Shown here one piece after another: positions 27,817-33,986 of a stretch of 33,986 nucleotides of DNA; position 1 is the stretch's first letter; each line of letters starts with the position of its first letter. The stretch covers positions 1 to 33,986 of the forward strand of contig VEOW01000165.1 in NCBI GenBank assembly GCA_012026785.1, read 5' to 3'. The notes beneath the pieces are model-generated. The model was not told the origin of the DNA, made no database searches, and saw nothing but the letters and a program-made list of their open reading frames with translations. The translations under genes were made by a program, and so were the position numbers. Source of the DNA: Chloroflexota bacterium. Lineage in GTDB: Bacteria > Chloroflexota > Limnocylindria > Limnocylindrales > CSP1-4.

Positions 27817-28464
27817 ATGAAGCAATCCGTCCTCGTCATCGGCATGGGCCGCTTCGGCAGCGCCGCCGCGCGGGAGCTGATGGCCCTCGGCCACGAGGTC
27901 CTGGCCGTCGATCGCGACGAGGCGCCGATCAACGACATCGCGCCCGACGTGACCCACGCCATCCAGGCCGACGCCAGCGACGAGGACGCCCTGCGCGACA
28001 TCGGCGCCGGTGAGTTCGACCACGCCATCGTCGCGATGTCCAGCGCGACCGAGGCCAGCATCTTCGCGACCATGGCCCTCCGCAATCTCGGCGTCCGGAA
28101 CGTCATCGCCAAGGCGGCCTCGACGCTCCACGGCCGGATCCTCGAGCGGGTCGGCGCGTCCCGGGTCGTCTATCCGGAGCGCGAGATGGGCGCCCGCGTC
28201 GCGCATTCCTTCAGCGTCCCGAACGTCATCGACTATCTCGACGTGGCGCCCCAGTTCGGGATCGTCAAGGTTCGACCACCGGCGTCGTTCGTGGGCCGGT
28301 CGCTGCGCGAGCTCGACATCCCGGGCCGGCTGTCACTCACGCCGATCGCCATCCGGCGAGGCAACAATGTGACGGTCAACCCCCATCGCGACGACCGCAT
28401 CGGCGAGGGCGACGAGCTGATCCTGATCGGCCTCGACGAGCGCCTCGCGGGCCTCGAGGGGTAG
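27817..28464 (+). CDS. K+ uptake regulator, TrkA/KtrA (RCK) family
   Basis: A 215-residue cytosolic RCK protein that gates the TrkH-type channel by nucleotide binding. The N-terminal Rossmann domain has the dinucleotide motif VIGMGRFGS (7-15) with an acidic residue after strand 2 (VLAVDRDEAPI) and QADASDEDALRDIG. The RCK-C domain (about 135-215) contains YLDVAPQFGIVKVRPPASF and GRSLRELDIPGRLSLTPIAI and ends in GEGDELILIGLDERLAGLEG. The size is that of single-module KtrA, not the double-module TrkA. ATG preceded by GGGAGCGAG. It converges with the prenyltransferase gene on the other strand. Confidence 0.93.
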   Translation: MKQSVLVIGMGRFGSAAARELMALGHEVLAVDRDEAPINDIAPDVTHAIQADASDEDALRDIGAGEFDHAIVAMSSATEASIFATMALRNLGVRNVIAKAASTLHGRILERVGASRVVYPEREMGARVAHSFSVPNVIDYLDVAPQFGIVKVRPPASFVGRSLRELDIPGRLSLTPIAIRRGNNVTVNPHRDDRIGEGDELILIGLDERLAGLEG

Positions 28465-28473
28465 GCGGGCGAC

Positions 28474-29865
28474 CTAGCCGAGGAACAGCGGCACGCCGGG
28501 CGCGAACGCCTGGACGACGAGGACGACCAGGTACGCCGCGAGCAGCAGCAGGCCGACCACGAGGTGAAGCTGGATGTTCGCGGCCATGACCGCCATCAGC
28601 CCATAGGGGTTGTCGTAGTTCGGCCGGAGGCCGTCGTGGACGCGCTTGGCCAGCGGGATCGTGACGAGGACGAGCAACGCCGTGATCGGCAGCAGGCCGA
28701 CGCCCACGCCGCCGACGACCGCGGCGTAGACCGCGACGACCGCGGCGTCCCAGCCGAGAACGACCGTCTCGGGTGACCATCGAACCGGCAGCGTTCGCTT
28801 GCCGGCGTGGGCATCGCCGCGACGGTCCGGGATCTCGTTGACATACAGGATCAGGGCGACCAGTACGGCCACCGGGATCGAGGCGACGAACGGCTCCCAC
28901 GACAAGCTGCCGCCGCTCTGGACCACGTAGGCGCCCAGGAGCATGAGCGGCCCGAAGCCGACCGCGACCGTGATCTCGCCGAGCCCCCGGTAGGCGAGCT
29001 TCAGCGGTGGCGCGGTGTAGGCGAGGCTGAGGGCCAGACCCACGACGCCGATCGCGAGCAGTGCCATCGAGCCCCGCGTCGCGAGCAGGACCAGGCCGAT
29101 GAGCGCGGCGGCCACGTACAGCCCGCCCGCGATCGTGGCCATCTGCCGCAGCGACAGCAGCCCGTACTGGATCACCCGCGAGCCGCCGCTGTACTTCGTC
29201 GGCGTGACGTTGGCGTCGTCGGCGCCCTGGGCCGTGTCGAGCACGTCATTGGCGGTGTTCACGCCGAGGTGGACCAGCGACGCCCCGACCACGGTCAGCA
29301 GGGCCGCCAAGGGGTCGAAGAACCCGTGAGCCGCGGCGACGGCAATGCCCAGCACGACCGGCACGATCGTGGCCGACAGGAACGGCAGGCGCGTCGCGCG
29401 GAGGGTCAGCCAGCCAAGCGAGAGGCGGGGCTTCACGGGCGTCCCACGCTCCGCCGAGAGGGCGTCGAAGTAGCGCCGCGACTGACCGACGGAGCGCTCG
29501 GAGTACTCGAAGAACGGCGTCTCCTGCTCGTCCCAGCCCCACGCTGCCTCGCCGTGGAGGATGAGCCGGCCGTCGCCACCCGCCGTCGCACGGCCCCAGA
29601 CCGTGACGTGCCGACGCTCGTCGTAGCCGTAGCCGGGCTGGGGCCGGATGTGGGAGCCGGTCAGCGAGACCTCGGCGTCGGCGGGGACCGCCAGGCCGGC
29701 CGGCGGCTCGAAGGCAGCCGTCGAAGCCTCCGGGTCGATGGTGGCCGTGACCGCGACGCTGAGGGGGTAGCCGGCGTCGTCGATCCACGTCAGGACGTGG
29801 TGGGGATAGCCCGCCAGCTTTCGCAGGCCGGCCTGGGCGTCGAGCGGCGGCGTCCGGCGCATCAC
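28474..29865 (-). CDS. UbiA/MenA-like prenyltransferase fused to an N-terminal flavin-barrel-like domain
   Basis: A 463-residue two-part protein. Residues from about 150 on form a UbiA-superfamily membrane prenyltransferase with some eight helices. Motif 1 lies in NTANDVLDTAQGADD and motif 2 in YVNEIPDRRGDAHAGKRTL, the Asp-rich sites that bind Mg-diphosphate. TPTKYSGGSRVIQYGLLS is typical of MenA-like members, which attach a polyprenyl chain to a quinone precursor. Residues 1 to about 145 resemble a pyridoxamine-oxidase-type split barrel (HHVLTWIDDAGYPLSVAVTA, then SLTGSHIRPQPG, then HVTVWGRATAGGDGRL). MenA/UbiA normally lacks this. Start is GTG overlapping the upstream stop (GTGATGA-type junction), with an ATG one codon later. 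Substrate unknown. Confidence 0.85.
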   Translation of the reverse strand: MMRRTPPLDAQAGLRKLAGYPHHVLTWIDDAGYPLSVAVTATIDPEASTAAFEPPAGLAVPADAEVSLTGSHIRPQPGYGYDERRHVTVWGRATAGGDGRLILHGEAAWGWDEQETPFFEYSERSVGQSRRYFDALSAERGTPVKPRLSLGWLTLRATRLPFLSATIVPVVLGIAVAAAHGFFDPLAALLTVVGASLVHLGVNTANDVLDTAQGADDANVTPTKYSGGSRVIQYGLLSLRQMATIAGGLYVAAALIGLVLLATRGSMALLAIGVVGLALSLAYTAPPLKLAYRGLGEITVAVGFGPLMLLGAYVVQSGGSLSWEPFVASIPVAVLVALILYVNEIPDRRGDAHAGKRTLPVRWSPETVVLGWDAAVVAVYAAVVGGVGVGLLPITALLVLVTIPLAKRVHDGLRPNYDNPYGLMAVMAANIQLHLVVGLLLLAAYLVVLVVQAFAPGVPLFLG

Positions 29866-30344
29866 GCGGCGACCCTTCGAACGTCGATGACCTCGGGTTG
29901 GCTGCCGGCGTCGCCGTCGGCCCAGTAGATCGCCCGGCGGGGCGTGATCTCGATCAGGGCCCGTTCGAAGAACAGCGGCAGGGCGACTCGCTGCTTCAGG
30001 AAGGCGACGATTGCCGGCTCCTTGCGCTCCCAGATCGGCAGCAGCCGCTCCCAGCCACCGTGCGGGTCCTCCTCGATGACCCGCGCATCGCCCTGGATCG
30101 TCGCCCGGTCGGTCCGACCGCCGACCGCCACCGAATCGGTGATCGACAGCGCGACCTTCGGGTTGACTCGAATGTGGTCCAGCTTGCGGCTGAACAACGC
30201 CGACGAGGTCAGGTAGATCCGCTCGCCGTCGTACAGCGGGATGAGCGGGTAGGTGATCGGCCGTCCGTCGGCGCGGACGACGGTCAGCTCGCCGACGAGC
30301 GCGGCGTCGAGGAGGCGCTCGATGGGCTCAGGCAGCGTACCCAT
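29862..30344 (-). CDS. Pyridoxamine 5'-phosphate oxidase-like split-barrel flavoprotein
   Basis: A 160-residue protein of the PNPOx-like flavin/F420-binding split-barrel superfamily: LLDAALVGELTVVRADGRP, then PLIPLYDGERIYLTSS, then LFSRKLDHIRVNPKVALSITD, ATIQGDARVI and YWADGD at the end. Such proteins bind FMN, F420 or heme; the cofactor cannot be told from sequence. It lies directly upstream of the prenyltransferase, overlapping it, so both are translated together. The RBS is AAGGGG (revcomp of 30354-30359), about 10 bp ahead of the ATG. The first residues MGTLPEPIERLLDAAL are typical of short family members. Confidence 0.85.
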   Translation of the reverse strand: MGTLPEPIERLLDAALVGELTVVRADGRPITYPLIPLYDGERIYLTSSALFSRKLDHIRVNPKVALSITDSVAVGGRTDRATIQGDARVIEEDPHGGWERLLPIWERKEPAIVAFLKQRVALPLFFERALIEITPRRAIYWADGDAGSQPEVIDVRRVAA

Positions 30345-30388
30345 GCGGTAGGTCCCCTTGGAGAGTTAAGTGCTACCGCACGATAGCA
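30345..30388 (-). promoter_or_regulatory. Extended -10 promoter with overlapping inverted repeats
   Basis: The minus strand reads TGCTATCGT (30388-30380), an extended -10. It overlaps the right arm of an inverted repeat TGCTA-N8-TAGCA (30371-30388), a plausible operator. A second inverted repeat, GCGGTAG / CTACCGC (30345-30351 and 30373-30379), flanks the ribosome-binding site. The predicted transcript starts near 30374, so the 5' arm may be mostly retained in RNA. It could form a stem that hides the AAGGGG site. Confidence 0.5.
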
Positions 30389-30434
30389 TGTTTCACCGGC
30401 GGGTGTCGAGCAGCGCGATGGCATCCGGCGCCGG

Positions 30435-31259
30435 TCAGTCGCGCGCGACGAATCCCTCGACCAGGCGCCGCCGGGTCCGCGGCCCGATCGCGAGACCGCA
30501 CTCGACGTAGCCATCCACGGAGCCGAAGCCCCGCCGCATCTCGTCGAGTCCCGTCTGGAGATAGTCGGGTCGGGCCTCCATGAACGGCTCGAGGATCTTG
30601 GGGTCGCCGCCCTGGGCGGCAAACTGGTCGTAGAGCTCGCCGCGCAGCGATTCGAGCTCATCGTTGCTCGCCAGGTAATCGGCCATGACCTCGTCCTCGT
30701 TGACCCCGAGGAGCAGCAGCAGAACGGCCAGGATCCAGCCGGTTCGATCCTTGCCGGTCGTGCAGTGGACGACGGCGGGCGCGGTGCCGGCCGTCGCGAG
30801 GTCGACCAGAACTCGGTGGTAGGCCTGGCGGGCGCTGGTCAGGTTCACGAAGTCGCGGTAGCGCGCAGCGAACAGTCGCTCGCCCCGTCCGCGTCCGAGC
30901 AGCTGCCGCGCCCGAACGGGGTCGGCGAGCAAGGCGACCATCTGCGCCGGATTGCTCTCGGGTCCCGTGGCGTCGCGCAGGACGTCCGCGACGACGTAGG
31001 ACGCCCCGCCAGGCACTCGATGGGTCTCCGGCCACAGCTCGCGCTCGCCCGCGGTTCGAAGGTCGAAGATCGTTCGAACGCCGAGCTCGGCGAGGAACTG
31101 GCGAACCCCGGGCCCCGAACGAGCCAGGTCGGTGGAGCGGAAGAGCAGCCCCCGTCGGACAACCCGGCCGTCGCGCGTTCGATGGCCACCGACGTCACGA
31201 AAATTGGACATGGCCGACGGCGCCGGCGGCGGGAGCAGCTGGCTGATCGGGGGCGTCAT
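30435..31259 (-). CDS. Protein tyrosine phosphatase (Tyr_phosphatase 3 type)
   Basis: A 274-residue cytosolic phosphatase of the protein-tyrosine/lipid type. NFRDVGGHRTRDGRVV followed by RGLLFRSTDLARSG is the N-terminal family signature, and VRTIFDLRTAGERE follows. VVHCTTGKDRTGWI carries the catalytic C-x5-R loop (Cys nucleophile, Lys-Asp-Arg). The C-terminal part has DYLASNDELESLRG and a DLQTGLDEMRR-like region. I start at ATG 31259 (MTPPISQLL). A second ATG (31211, MSNFRDVGG) would remove 16 residues and leave only two residues before the conserved block, so it is less likely. Neither start has a clear ribosome-binding site. TACCGT at 31300-31295 on the minus strand is a possible -10. Substrate unknown. 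Confidence 0.9.
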   Translation of the reverse strand: MTPPISQLLPPPAPSAMSNFRDVGGHRTRDGRVVRRGLLFRSTDLARSGPGVRQFLAELGVRTIFDLRTAGERELWPETHRVPGGASYVVADVLRDATGPESNPAQMVALLADPVRARQLLGRGRGERLFAARYRDFVNLTSARQAYHRVLVDLATAGTAPAVVHCTTGKDRTGWILAVLLLLLGVNEDEVMADYLASNDELESLRGELYDQFAAQGGDPKILEPFMEARPDYLQTGLDEMRRGFGSVDGYVECGLAIGPRTRRRLVEGFVARD

Positions 31260-31391
31260 GAGGGCGTTCGTGGCGGACTCCCAGGCTCTCGATGACGGTA
31301 CCGCGCCGGCCCGAGTCGGTTGGAGGGCCGTTCGGCCCGAAGTGCCGCGACCGCCTGCCCCTCGATCCCGGCCGGCCCGCCCCGTCTCGGA

Positions 31392-31397
31392 TACGAT
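31392..31397 (+). promoter_or_regulatory. -10 element of the ABC transporter operon, near-leaderless
   Basis: TACGAT ends 9 bp before the chosen ATG (31407). The transcript would begin within about 2-4 nt of the start codon, and no ribosome-binding site exists. Its -35 is not recognisable. Confidence 0.45.
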
Positions 31398-31406
31398 TCC
31401 GCGCCC

Positions 31407-32357
31407 ATGTCCAGCGCATCCCCCATGTCGAGCGCCGCCCCACTGATCCGCGCCCGCGGACTGACGAAGCGCTTCGGCGCCTTCACCGCCGTCGACGGCA
31501 TCGACTTCGACGTCGCCAAGGGCGAGGCGTTCGGTTTCCTCGGACCGAATGGCGCCGGCAAGACCTCGACGATGCGGATGATCGGCTGTACCTCGCCGAT
31601 CAGCGATGGTCAGCTGGAGATCCTCGGCCTCGATCCCGTCCGCGACGGCCCCCGGATCCGGTCGCGGCTCGGTGTCGTGCCCCAGGAGGGCAACCTCGAC
31701 AACGAGCTGACCGTCCGCGAGAACCTGATCATCTATGGCCGCTACTTCGGCCTGCCGCGCGACGAGTGCGCCCGCCGCGCCGACGAGCTGCTGGAGTTCG
31801 TGCAGCTGGCCGACCGCGGCAAGGACCTCGTCGAGCCGTTGTCGGGCGGCATGAAGCGGCGCCTGACGATCGCCCGCTCGCTGATCAACGAGCCCGACCT
31901 CATCCTGCTCGACGAGCCGACGACCGGGCTCGATCCCCAGGCCCGGCACCTGCTGTGGGATCGCCTGTATCGCCTCAAGCAACGCGGCGTGACGCTGGTC
32001 CTGACGACCCACTACATGGACGAGGCCGAGCAGCTGTGCGATCGGCTCGTCGTCATGGACAAGGCCCGGATCGTCGCCGCGGGCTCGCCGCAGCAGCTCA
32101 TCGACCGCTACTCCAGCCGCGAGGTCGCTGAGTTCCGGTTCGCGCCCGGAATCCAGGAGACTCTCGACGGCCAGCTGGCGGGCCTGGCCGAGCGGATCGA
32201 GCGGCTGCCGGACCGGGTCCTCCTCTACGCCGACGACGGCGAGGCGGTCGTGATCGCCGCCCGCGACAAGGGCATCCACCCCGAGACCGTGCTCGTCCGG
32301 CGTTCGACGCTCGAGGACGTCTTCCTGCGGCTGACCGGCCGCTCGCTGATCGATTAG
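31407..32357 (+). CDS. ABC exporter ATPase (DrrA/NodI type)
   Basis: A 316-residue ATPase of an ABC-2 exporter. Motifs in order: GPNGAGKTST (Walker A, about 49-58), VVPQEGNLDNELTVREN (Q loop), LSGGMKRRL (signature), LILLDEPTTGLDP (Walker B and D loop) and LTTHYMDEAEQL (H loop). The C-terminal 70 residues (FRFAPGIQETLDGQLAGL; STLEDVFLRLTGRSL) are the accessory domain of DrrA-like ATPases. The start at the ATG following TACGAT removes 29 residues of low-complexity upstream frame. The first permease begins 11 bp later. Likely exports a hydrophobic compound; the substrate is unknown. Confidence 0.95.
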   Translation: MSSASPMSSAAPLIRARGLTKRFGAFTAVDGIDFDVAKGEAFGFLGPNGAGKTSTMRMIGCTSPISDGQLEILGLDPVRDGPRIRSRLGVVPQEGNLDNELTVRENLIIYGRYFGLPRDECARRADELLEFVQLADRGKDLVEPLSGGMKRRLTIARSLINEPDLILLDEPTTGLDPQARHLLWDRLYRLKQRGVTLVLTTHYMDEAEQLCDRLVVMDKARIVAAGSPQQLIDRYSSREVAEFRFAPGIQETLDGQLAGLAERIERLPDRVLLYADDGEAVVIAARDKGIHPETVLVRRSTLEDVFLRLTGRSLID

Positions 32358-32368
32358 GCGGGCCCGGG

Positions 32369-33196
32369 ATGGCGGCAATCACCCGGCCGGCGCCGCAGCC
32401 CGCCGCCGCCCGCTGGCCGGCGATGGCCCGGGTCGTCGAGCACCGCGCGCTGCAGTACCGACGGACCTTCCGGGCCTCGATCTTCGGCTCGTTCGTCCAA
32501 CCGGTGCTGTTCCTGGCGGCGATGGGCATCGGCCTCGGGAGCTACGTCGATCGGGCCGGCGGCGGGCTCTTGGGTGACCTCAGCTACCTCCAGTTCCTGG
32601 CTCCGGGCCTGCTGGCCGCGGCGGTCATGCAGACCGGGTCGTTCGAGGCGATGTTCCCGATCCTGGGAGGCCTGCAGTGGAACCGAACGTTCCACGCGAT
32701 GTACGCGACCCCGATCCGGCCCCGCGACATCGCCCTCGGCAACTTCGCCTGGATCACGATCCGGCTCTTGATGGTCGGGACGTCGTTCGCCGTCGTGATC
32801 GCGGCCTTCGGGGCGGTCCGGCAACCGGCCGCGCTGCTGCTGGCCGTTCCGGTCGCCGTCCTGACCGGGCTGGCCTTCGCCATCCCGATCGCGGCCTTCT
32901 CGGCGACCCAGCGGCGGCCCGACGGCTTCTCGACGATCTTCCGCTTCGGGCTCACGCCGCTGTTCCTGTTCAGCGGCACGTTCTTTCCGATCACGAACCT
33001 GCCGGAGCTCATCCGGCCGATCGCGTGGCTCTCGCCGCTGTGGCACGGCGTGGACCTCTCCCGCGCGATTCTCCTCGGCACCGTCGCTGACGCGCCGCTC
33101 CTGGCGATCGCCCACCTGGCCGTCCTGGGTGCCCTCATCGTGATCGGCGCGCTCGTCGCGTTCCGGACGGTCGCCGCGCGCCTGGAGCGTGGCTGA
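32369..33196 (+). CDS. ABC-2 type permease, first
   Basis: A 275-residue permease with a cytoplasmic N-terminus and about six helices: IFGSFVQPVLFLAAMGIGLG, QFLAPGLLAAAVMQ, IRLLMVGTSFAVVIAAFGAV, ALLLAVPVAVLTGLAFAIPI, LTPLFLFSGTFFPITNLPEL and LAIAHLAVLGALIVIGALVA. WNRTFHAMYATPIRPRDI is the conserved coupling segment of NodJ/DrrB-type permeases. It starts at ATG 11 bp after the ATPase stop and ends 9 bp before the second permease, so the three form one transport operon. Confidence 0.92.
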   Translation: MAAITRPAPQPAAARWPAMARVVEHRALQYRRTFRASIFGSFVQPVLFLAAMGIGLGSYVDRAGGGLLGDLSYLQFLAPGLLAAAVMQTGSFEAMFPILGGLQWNRTFHAMYATPIRPRDIALGNFAWITIRLLMVGTSFAVVIAAFGAVRQPAALLLAVPVAVLTGLAFAIPIAAFSATQRRPDGFSTIFRFGLTPLFLFSGTFFPITNLPELIRPIAWLSPLWHGVDLSRAILLGTVADAPLLAIAHLAVLGALIVIGALVAFRTVAARLERG

Positions 33197-33205
33197 GGCC
33201 GCTCG

Positions 33206-33986
33206 ATGACGGCGCTGCGCATCACCCCGCTCATGGCCTTCGGGAGCCGGCGCGCGCTGTGGGTCGTCGAGCGGAACCTGCTCGTCTACCGGCACTCGTG
33301 GCTGATGCTGTTCTCGGGCTTCTTCGAGCCGCTCTTCTACCTGCTCTCGATCGGCTTCGGCCTCGGCGCCCTGGTCGGCCAGGTGAGCGGGCCCGGCGGC
33401 CAGCCGATCCCGTACTCGGTCTTCGTCGCGCCGGCGCTCCTGGCCGCGTCATCGATGAACGGGGCCATCGTCGAAAGCACCTTCAACTTCTTCTTCAAGA
33501 TGACCTACGACAAGACGTTCGCCTCGATGCTTTCGACTCCCCTCTCGCCGGCCGACATCTCGCTCGGCGAGCTGCTGTGGGCGCTGATGCGCGGCGGCCT
33601 CTACGCCATCGGCTTCCTCGCGGTCATGGTCGTCCTCGGGCTCGTGCGCTCGCCGCTGATCGTGCTGGCCTTGCCGGGCGCGCTGCTCATCGGCTTCGCC
33701 TTCGCGGCGGTCGGCATGGCGGCCACGTCGTTCATGCGGACGTGGCAGGACTTCGACCTCATCCAGCTCGTGATCCTGCCGATGTTCCTGTTCAGCGGGA
33801 CGTTCTTCCCGCTCGAGTCGTACCCGGAGCCGCTGCGCCTCGTCGTCCAGCTGACTCCGCTGTACCACGGCGTCGACCTGCTGCGCGGCTTCGTGACCGG
33901 CGTCGTCGGCCCCCAGACGCTCGTCCACGTCGCCTACCTCACGGTCCTCGGCGTGGCCGGCCTGGCGGTCGTCTCGCGCCGCCTCG
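33206..33986 (+). CDS. ABC-2 type permease, second (3' end off the window)
   Basis: Open frame of 260 codons running off the window end without a stop. ATG (MTALRITPLMAFGSRR) is followed by helices at LMLFSGFFEPLFYLLSIGFG, FVAPALLAASSMNG, LYAIGFLAVMVVLGLV, LIVLALPGALLIGFAFAAVG and LVILPMFLFSGTFFPLESYP, and LVHVAYLTVLGVAGLAVVS. It contains KMTYDKTFASMLSTPLSPAD, the same coupling element as the first permease, and LYHGVDLLRGFVTG. It is clearly homologous to the first permease (FLFSGTFFP, YHGVDL versus WHGVDL), pointing to a heterodimeric channel. A few residues at most are missing, judged by the first copy. Confidence 0.9.
   Translation, partial: MTALRITPLMAFGSRRALWVVERNLLVYRHSWLMLFSGFFEPLFYLLSIGFGLGALVGQVSGPGGQPIPYSVFVAPALLAASSMNGAIVESTFNFFFKMTYDKTFASMLSTPLSPADISLGELLWALMRGGLYAIGFLAVMVVLGLVRSPLIVLALPGALLIGFAFAAVGMAATSFMRTWQDFDLIQLVILPMFLFSGTFFPLESYPEPLRLVVQLTPLYHGVDLLRGFVTGVVGPQTLVHVAYLTVLGVAGLAVVSRRL

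Noticed and set aside
30366-30379. AAGTGCTA near the flavoprotein promoter, resembling a CIRCE half-site
   Set aside because: Only one degenerate half is present; there is no opposing half at nine-base spacing.

Overview
The window looks like one end of a metagenome- or single-genome-derived contig from a very GC-rich (about 70% by eye), non-model bacterium. A Chloroflexota-like origin (Limnocylindria or a relative) is my best guess. It rests on an actinobacteria-like base composition combined with HrcA/CIRCE heat-shock control, Ala/Pro/Gly-rich protein tails, DUF5679, and an ECF sigma factor paired with a proline-rich anti-sigma-like partner. No rRNA gene is present to confirm it. Bases 1-90 are not genomic. 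They are a C10/T10 homopolymer followed by an error-containing Illumina P5 + i5 index + Nextera adapter, so the biological sequence begins at about base 91, inside a gene.

Layout. 91-2283: 3' part of an error-prone DNA polymerase (dnaE2). 2294-3004 (-): four-helix membrane protein. 3069-3167: a striking array of nine 11-bp units between divergent genes. 3230-6622: large surface protein with a lamin-tail domain and about seven OB-like modules. 6640-6719: a second, shorter 11-bp-phased array with a clear promoter, ahead of a uridine-phosphorylase-like gene (6765-7604). 7666-7806: small DUF5679 zinc-ribbon-like protein and a strong terminator. 7970-13329: a coupled operon of ROK sugar kinase, gap, pgk, eno and a membrane protein. 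13424-14898: ECF sigma factor and a membrane partner. 15223-15873 (-): ribosomal protein S20 with a histone-H1-like Lys/Ala tail. 16031-21234: EamA transporter, DinB-like protein, lepA, CPBP-like membrane protein and hemW, mostly overlapping. 21314-25234: sigma70-type promoter, perfect CIRCE operator, hrcA, grpE and dnaK, with no dnaJ following. 25349-26314: membrane-anchored phosphoesterase. 26346-28464: TrkH/KtrB-type K+ channel subunit and its TrkA/KtrA regulator. 28474-30344 (-): a UbiA prenyltransferase fused to a flavin-barrel-like domain, behind a free-standing flavin-barrel protein. 30435-31259 (-): tyrosine phosphatase. 31407-33986: ABC exporter ATPase and two ABC-2 permeases, the second cut by the window end.

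How the genes work together. Core modules are lower glycolysis, heat shock with HrcA feedback, K+ uptake, quinone-type prenylation and multidrug-type export. The most unusual signals are the two helically phased 11-bp direct-repeat arrays in front of neighbouring genes. Their period is the one used by OmpR/PhoB-family response regulators. Others are the surface OB-repeat protein, the S20 tail, the DnaK phosphate-loop substitution (GTPTS instead of GTTNS) and the flavin-barrel/UbiA fusion. A speculative link is that the array-controlled genes form a phosphate- or nucleotide-scavenging group.
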